Of a stretch of 29,044 bases of DNA, positions 22,445 to 29,044 are shown in pieces. The position numbers and the translations under genes are program-made. This DNA is from Lactarius indigo (Eukaryota > Basidiomycota > Agaricomycetes > Russulales > Russulaceae). Position 1 is the stretch's first letter. Each line of letters opens with the position of its first letter. The stretch spans positions 1 through 29,044 of the forward strand of contig JAFKAC010000284.1 of the NCBI GenBank assembly GCA_025766275.1, in the 5' to 3' direction. Below the pieces are notes generated by a model. It did not search any database. It saw only the letters and a program-made list of their open reading frames with translations, and had not been told where the DNA came from.

Positions 22445-25225
22445 AGAGGAAGAAAGAGAGTAGGAGGTTAAAACGACAGAGCGTTCCTTGTAGTGCCGAG
22501 CATCCGAGGAGCCCAAGATTCTTATACTGGGGAGCGGAGTAGTTTGCTCCAATTGTGTTTCGCTCTTGCGGATGTTTTCTTTTAATATAAGTTGGACCCA
22601 CCTTGATGGCTGTTCGACTGAAGTCATGAAGAGTAAGTAGGGTAACGTGCTCATGAAAAAAACATCGCTCCGTGATGAGTATAAATGCATCAATACCTCA
22701 TAACAGAGCTTCTTCGAGTCCGCTAGAATCCTCTCGGCGAAGCCACCTCGGGTGAGATAGATGCCGAAACCTTCGGGTTACTAAAACATACAGAGCGATC
22801 GGCTGGGTCCCTCGGAGCCTAAGAGATAGCACAGTTGGTGAAAAGCGCAGTCGAAGGCACAGGCAGTGTTCGGAAGAGACTCGGGCATCGTGATAGTGGA
22901 TGACTTGTAGCCTAAGGATGATATGTCGCCTATGAATACAGCCATCAACTTGAATCTCAAATCCCAGGAAAAGCTTGTACAGAGGCAGGATGATCTGACA
23001 GAGTCACTGGGCAAGCACCGCCACACCACACCACAATTGTGGCAGCGTCCGGAACTATATTCCATATCCGGCAAATCCCCATTGATTATGTATCGCTTCA
23101 AGTTGCTGGACTCCGGGGGATGAAGTTTTTCGGGGCTGTTCACCGGAGGTGGAACAGCCAGGAGTCCGATAACGTATTTTTAAAAAAGAGATTAAGGTAC
23201 TCTGAGAACTCGTCTTCCCGAACTTGTTCCCGAATCACTTTTTTTTTTTTCTTTTCAATTAAACACGCGCTCAGTTGAGCCTCATCAGTTCAAGCCTTTC
23301 GTATCAGCCATCCTCAAATCACATAAAAAATGTAGGGATAGGTGATAGTAGGTATTCATTGCAGCTAGGTTACTTCGGAAGAGAACATTCGTGGAACTAT
23401 TATTGGCCTCTCTAGCGAACGTCACAATTGTTCACTAGCATACGTAAGCCTAATATATCCGTTCCGAAAATTGGAGAGCGTCATATACCAATGCGAAACA
23501 AAAAACCACTGCTATGATATGTCCGAAAGGTGTCAAACCTTCGCCCGCTTGAAGATGGCTGTCCGGCATCTTCACATTCCTTGATAGATGTCCTACCCAT
23601 CTATTACTCTCCTCAGGGTATTCGAGAATGCCAGAGTTCCCATTTACTGGATTGCGAAAACTTCGGAAATGTTAAAATCAATATGCGGGTTAGCGGAAGT
23701 GAGTAGCTCAATGCCTCACCATGGTACATCTCTCTAGTATTATGGTTTATAATGGTTGTGCGAATTCATCTCTGTCCCGTGGTGGGCAGAGGCCTTAGGG
23801 ACCGGGTAATTCGTATTCGCATCATTGGTTGCAGTCTGTGCTATATTTCGCAAATGGACCTAATGGACGCGAATGGTGCGGACATGACATCTGGACAACG
23901 TTGGTTCGTCGCTGCCTGTCGACAGCTTTCGTATGATTGCCTTTACTCAAAGCACACTAGCACCACATAATTATTAAGACGAGGTCGAGGACCCTCACCA
24001 GCCGTTCCCCAAACAGTCTTCTGAAAGCTTGTTCTCGCTACTCGCACTCACCTCGATGCCAGTTTAGCATCAAGGCGTGACACTTGGTAGCAAGGCGCCT
24101 TATACAGGCGACCGGCGCGCTGTTACATAGAAGACATAGCCTAAATTTATCGATCATGGAGCTGTCTGAGTCAGAAACCGAGTGGCAACGGAGGCGGCGT
24201 TGCACCGCTGGGAGGAAGTGATGAAAGAGCCCAAGTGGTCTGAGACATAAGGTGGTCACAAAGCTACTAAGCTGTTACCGCGTACTGGGACGAATTCCGT
24301 GAGGAGACAGCACGGCGATCCTGTGCACTGTAGTGTGTATCATGCACCAATCCCGTGTCCGGTCGATCGACATAGCCGATCCAAGCGGGGGGAGAGCCAT
24401 TCATTCCTACAGTCACGCGGCGACCGCCTGAGATGATGTAGTAGGACGGTGCTGACCCCAACAAACCTATTGTGATAGCCACTTAGAGTTCCATTTTTTA
24501 AGATTACTCTCCATTGAGCAGAACGTCTAAGATGGGCGTGTCCAAGACGGTTTAAAATAACCACGGGAAGAAATGGCAAAAGTAAAGGGACGCCAAAGCT
24601 TTGAGGACAAGATAGGAGGTGGGAGCTTGCGTGTTTCCACGAAACTAACGGAAGGCCAGGAGGATCATGCAGTCAGCACGTGTCCGATCTGTCCGACACG
24701 TTGTGCATTGGAAACAAACACAGGACATTGATGGTCGAGCCGCAGCTTAACTCCCTTGTGTGGGAGTATGGATTCCACAGTTAGATAGGTATACCCTGGG
24801 CACAGGTTCGATCTTTCCGTTTACCCAGGAGTCATCACTGCCAGTCGCGTTTACAACATCAAGTGATCGCATTTCAAGGTGACGGCGAGTCAGAGTTGGT
24901 GGCTGGAGGAAAAATGGAGACGAATAAGAGAAAATTGAGGTCTAGGCTACAGGAATGAGGGAAAACTGCCCCAGTATCAGCTGAGCAGTGAATATCGGAG
25001 CGGCGGCGTGTCTAACCTCGAGCTCGATAAAGGCTGACCTAACCAGTCTCGGTAGTTGCCGTACTGGTCCGTGGGACGAGCCATTTTGAGGGAGTGGTGC
25101 CACGGGCTCTTGAATGACGAATCGATGAGACCGAGACTCAACTTCGACTTGCCTCATCCGCTGTCTTACTTGAAGTCATTTTTCCAACTAGCTAATTAAG
25201 CACTGGGCGAAGGACACCGTCAACT
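22445..25225. other. Long region without a recognisable gene
   Basis: About 2.8 kb lie between two divergent genes. Open frames here are short, overlap on both strands, lack convincing splice-compatible partners and show no known domain. A poly-T tract lies at about 23239-23250. I see no terminal inverted repeats, tRNA or transposase. The two ends must contain the promoters of the genes at 22444 (minus) and 25226 (plus). Confidence 0.5.
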
Positions 25226-28088
25226 ATGTCTTCGGGATCTCGCCAGAATCGAAATGACCCCACCCCTAACGAGGAGACTTGGTGGGAGGTGGTTGAGATC
25301 GTTGCAGAGGATGGAAAGCGGTACAGAGTACGGTGGGCCGGTAAAGACCCTAAAACAGGCAAGCCCTGGCCGCTTTCCTGGGTTCCCAATTCGCACTGTT
25401 CATCGGAACTCATCAAGGAGTGGGAAAGAAAGAAAGGTGTCTATTCTTCAGCTGCGCTACTTCAACACACTCATATAATGAACTATACAGCAAAGAAAGG
25501 GTCATCTCTCGCATCTTCCTCATCACTGCAGGTTCCTGTAGCTCACGGCCGTCCGGCTGATAGGGGCGGCCCAACTAAATCATCTGAGTCTCCCATCCGC
25601 ACGACTCACAAGCGAAAGCGTTCCTCTCCGGGAAATACAGATGATAATTCCAAACCTTCTAAGAAAAAGAAAAGGAAGCCTGTGTCTGTCATCGATAATC
25701 AGCCAAGCGGCAACCTTGAACGACCTTCCGCACACTCCGACCGCGATGGCTCTCCCGGCGACGCGCCTCCCCGTCCCCCATTTGAAGAAATAGAGATGTG
25801 GGTTCCGACCCCCACTGCGAAATTTGGTCCACCGAAAAGAAAGCATGTCTCAGCCAAACGCAGAGACCCCCACCAGAACGGCGTGTAGATTCTATCGTCT
25901 CTACAGCGACGTCTATGCAGACAGTGACTCCCTTCATCGTACCGAAGCAGCCTCTCTCCGAGTCCCAAATTATTGCTTTACGCGAAGAAGAGGAAGAGTC
26001 GCAGCCACAGCCACAGCGTTCTATATTGCGACACTCCCCTCAATTGGGAAGCCCCAACCAAGGTCCTACTCCGAGTGATCCTCTACGGACGTTTACGGGA
26101 GACGCGAGTGGTGAAGGGGCTGGAGAAATTTCTCAGGAAGTTCAGGACAAACATCCAGCGGACCAGCTGAGTGCTGAAAGCCAGCCTGTGGGTCTAAATG
26201 CGAATGCAAGCCACGTTTCGGAGCTTCGCAACGAGGCCGATCACTTACAAGATAATGCCATGAATCCTTCTATTCCAGGAGAATGTGAAGATCTCGAACC
26301 TACGTTACCTGGCCCCACCCGCAAATCCCTGATTAAACCTGGGGTCCATGCCGTCATCGCACCATCCACGAAATCTCCATTACCAGAAAAATCGGACCCT
26401 CGACTTGTTGCGGACTCCACCCTGAGCCCTGTTGAGCAACTTGGTCCCATTAAAGATGGGCCCTTGCGACGCAACAGTGGAACGCTCGCAGAACGCCGCG
26501 CCTCCGAGGCCCGCGCTAGGTTAGAGCTACTACGGCGCGCAGCTTCGAATTCAACAGGGAACCTTGTGGAGGGGCGAGGCAGTATTTCGGTTGCGCCGCA
26601 GAACACCACACAGCCTCCGCATGTGGTGCTCCAGCAAGTCTTGAACGGTTTAGAGTCTCCTACTCAGTCGCAAGCTATCGCGACGGAGAACTCGAATATA
26701 CGGAGAGTCCCCGGTGAGCCTCGTGAAGCCGGTCTCTCAACCGAGTCTAGGGAGGCGGCTACTCAAGACAGGTCAGGCCAACATGTTGAAATAGGTGCTG
26801 CGAATGTGTCTACGCACGACAACGAGGTAATTAGCTTCACCATCCTGCGTCAACTCTGCGCCTGATGCTCCTTTGCTCCCAGCCAAGTCCGGTGCCGCCG
26901 ACCACACAGGGCTCGACTCAAAGTCAACCGCCTAATGCATCACCCCAGGCATCCTTAGGTAGCCAGCTCGCTGCAGCTTTGAACCTTCTTCACAAAAAGT
27001 CCGAGGAAATCTCGGAGCTGCAGGCGCAAATGCATGCCCTGCGTGAGCAACCAACCAACGACAAGGTAAAACCGGGAGAGAAGCGAGCCGGAAGCGAGCA
27101 GCCGTTCTCCACTCAGGGAGCCGACCACGTAGCCGTGGAGGTTCAGACGGACCAAGGAAAAGAAGTGCAAGCTACCTTCGATCTGGAACGCGCACAATGG
27201 TCCGAAGAAAAAACGGCATTGCAAAGCGAAACCGATACCCTGCGCGCCGACAAAGCGCAGGCGCTGACTGACGTCGAATTCTTTCGCGAGCAATACCAAA
27301 GGGCCTCTGCCTTCGCGAGCAGCACGCGTTTCGAGAACGAGGAGCTTTTGGCGCGCGCGACCCTTGCAGAATCACAATCTGTGAATGGGATCGCCATGAT
27401 CCGCGCCACGTTCAAAGGCCGGGTGGACAAGCTCGAGGCTGAGGTTCGGAAGTACAAGGCGCTGTCAGAAATGCTCACTGAGCGTGCGCGTCGCACGGAC
27501 GACGACGTACGCTACCGCGCAGCAATTGCGCCCGAGTTCGAACGCGAATACCGACAGCTTCACCGACAATTCGAGGAGAGGGAAGCTGAGCTGGATGAGA
27601 TAAGGGACGAGCTACGCGCCGAAAAGAAGGCGAATGTCAGACTGAGAAGGCTGGTGGCACGTTTGAAGGCAGAAGGACAGGCGAACGGCGGAAATTCTCA
27701 TGAACGAGAAGCATCGTCGAGGTCGAGTGACGACGAAGATACGTTCCTGGCAAAAGTCCGTTATCGTCGCCGCAGATCGAGAACAGCTCCAGATCCTCGC
27801 CCCGGGACCGACAGCAGGAGGCGCACGGTCCTAATAACGGGGAGGATGTAACTATGCTTACTGACCGAGACGTCGAGCGATTGGGTGGCGATGATGGTGC
27901 GAGTCGGAGCAACGACCATATGGTTTACCTGTGCTGGTGGAGATCAGGTGAGCACATGGGAAGTTGCGATGCGGTCGCGGCTAGTAAAAAGGCAAGTCAT
28001 TCGTTGTGCTGTACCTGTGCTATGCGTGTGCTGATTCTCGTAGGAACTACACGAACACGTACTTTCACACCACCTTACTTGTCATTGA
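25226..28088 (+). CDS. Chromodomain, coiled-coil and C2H2 finger protein
   Basis: Spliced model: 25226-25436, 25491-25826, 25877-26826, 26883-27755, 27818-27991, 28044-28088; 862 residues. A chromodomain lies at about 19-70 (WWEVVEIVAEDGKRYRVRW, then LSWVPNSHC), with Trp residues placed as in a methyl-lysine-binding cage. Next come a basic stretch (KPSKKKKRKP, nuclear-localisation-like), about 400 disordered residues, and coiled coils at about 526-555 and 600-765 (DKLEAEVRKYKALSEMLTER). The C-terminus encodes one C2H2 finger: Cys829, Cys840, His853 and His857 or His858. A chromatin-reader role is inferred. Introns 4 and 5 are the least certain; intron 5 needs a GC donor. The ATG has A at -3. 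Confidence 0.8.
27992..28043 (+). other. GC-AG intron splitting the C2H2 finger
   Basis: The donor is AAG|GCAAGT, an excellent GC-type donor, and the acceptor CTCGTAG is preceded by CTGAT as branch site; length 52. Splicing joins CDAVAASKK to ELHEHVLSHH and so creates the Cys-x12-His spacing of a C2H2 finger. Confidence 0.72.
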
Positions 28089-29044
28089 GATCCAGTCCCC
28101 GCATTTCGGGCATTCTGTCACCTAATCGTGCGCCTATCACTCAATCACGGACCCCACTTGTGCCTTGAGCTGAGCAGACGCTCTGATCCTGCCGAATTTG
28201 AGCATCGTCAGTGGCGCCGCCCGATGCGGCGGGTCTCGTGCGAACATTCCCTTAGAAATCACCTGCGTCCTTATTGGAAATTTGTTTGGATGTCTGAATC
28301 GGCCGCCGCCACAAGCGCTCGATCGCAAGGCAAAAAAGCCTACCTATCAAAAAGGAGTGTGGGTGGAAGTGCGCATGTGAGGAGGACAAGTGGTGGAGCC
28401 TGATAGACTAGAACAATGTGATTGGTTTACCCTGCGCCACACGGTGCTCACCTGAGCGGGTTGGTGGTGGATTCCCAGTGTCATGCGCCAAATTATGGAA
28501 TTACCTCCATGCGGTTTCATTGATCACCCAAGTTTTGCAGATCCGCATTTATCTGACCGCTGTCGGCTTAATAGCGGATGACAGCAGACACGGGCTGCCG
28601 TATTGGGACAATTGTGCCGGGGATAACAGATCTCCCTCAGCTGTCCCTCAGCTGTTGCCCTATTACTTCCGAATTTCCAATGCATGTCGTAGCTGGAGTC
28701 GTCCAGCCGCGAAATTTGTTGTGCATCTGAAACATATCGTTTCTTACCTCTGCAACACTGCCTCGAGGTAGGGGCGTAAGTTCCGCGACGTGCAACAGAT
28801 GTTGCTTATACAGGGAATTCGTGCCGTTTATTAAGAACTAGGGTAGGGAGTACACTAGCTTGTGCACGGGAAAGTGGGAAGGGAAGGAAACTTAAGCGTA
28901 ATGTTACATACAGTCATGAAAGGCCATCAACACCCCGTAGTGTTGCAGTGAGATAACGCCCCAGAGTAACAACGGTAAATATAAATGGGGGGACTTATGC
29001 TATTTGTCAGAGGCTACCCTTTTCCTCAATGGACGACGGCTGCG
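28089..29044. other. Region downstream of the chromodomain gene
   Basis: No gene can be supported. A + strand frame at about 28160-28403 includes CEHSLRNHLRPYW, faintly like the second half of a C2H2 finger, but no phase-compatible splice links it to the preceding gene and the expected Cys pair is missing. A short direct repeat, CCTCAGCTGT, occurs twice near 28634-28655. Confidence 0.4.

Noticed and set aside
22781..23143. Minus frame with RCHNCGVVWRC suggesting a zinc finger
   Set aside because: The Cys spacing fits neither GATA nor Zn2Cys6 nor C2H2 fingers, and no compatible exons surround it.
27700..27851. Reading the chromodomain gene straight through to the stop at 27849-27851
   Set aside because: The next frame continues with a well-formed C2H2 finger. 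A 62-base phase-0 intron (27756-27817) links them, so an early stop is less likely, though not excluded.
1..29044. CRISPR arrays, insertion sequences, prophage, tRNA or rRNA genes
   Set aside because: None seen; the intron-rich genes show eukaryotic nuclear DNA, and no tRNA-like cloverleaf or rRNA segment was recognised by eye.

Overview
The window looks like nuclear DNA of a filamentous basidiomycete, most likely an Agaricomycete. Every convincing gene is broken by very short introns (44 to 78 bases, about 87 in my models), often with a CTRAY-like branch site just before the AG. The proteins are typically fungal: a mitochondrial succinate dehydrogenase subunit, a BEACH/WD40 giant, an F-box/WD40 protein, a chromodomain protein, and oxidoreductases. 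A Rhizoctonia/Ceratobasidium-like host fits the gene style, but that is only an inference. All gene models were spliced by hand: junctions were accepted when they restored a family-conserved protein in frame, and every complete model sums to a multiple of three.

Left part (1-9 kb) is a redox-enzyme neighbourhood. Three tandem + strand copies of one short-chain dehydrogenase/reductase (SDR) gene come first: A is a truncated 5' relic, B and C are 254-residue genes with the same 10-exon structure. The minus-strand gene for the iron-sulfur subunit of succinate dehydrogenase (SDHB) follows. It shares a 287-base divergent promoter with a fourth, older SDR paralogue (D, + strand). A minus-strand aldo-keto reductase with a C-terminal hydrophobic anchor closes this block. 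A co-regulated pathway is not demonstrated.

The middle (9.3-21 kb) is two large minus-strand genes in series: an F-box/WD40 protein (1032 aa, 14 exons), probably a substrate receptor of an SCF ubiquitin ligase, preceded by a BEACH-family protein (2028 aa, 31 exons) with concanavalin-like, PH-BEACH, BEACH and WD40 parts. A (GA)n(GT)n microsatellite lies between them.

The right part (21-29 kb) has a small disordered basic protein of unknown function (minus), about 2.8 kb without a recognisable gene, and a + strand gene joining an N-terminal chromodomain, a long disordered linker, coiled coils and a C-terminal C2H2 finger. The last kilobase has no gene I can support.

Points of most interest: the SDR family shows duplication, decay and two paralogue-specific introns (one leaves an 8-base microexon); three introns appear to use GC-AG borders, one of which splits the C2H2 finger between its Cys and His ligands; and the chromodomain/coiled-coil/C2H2 architecture is unusual.
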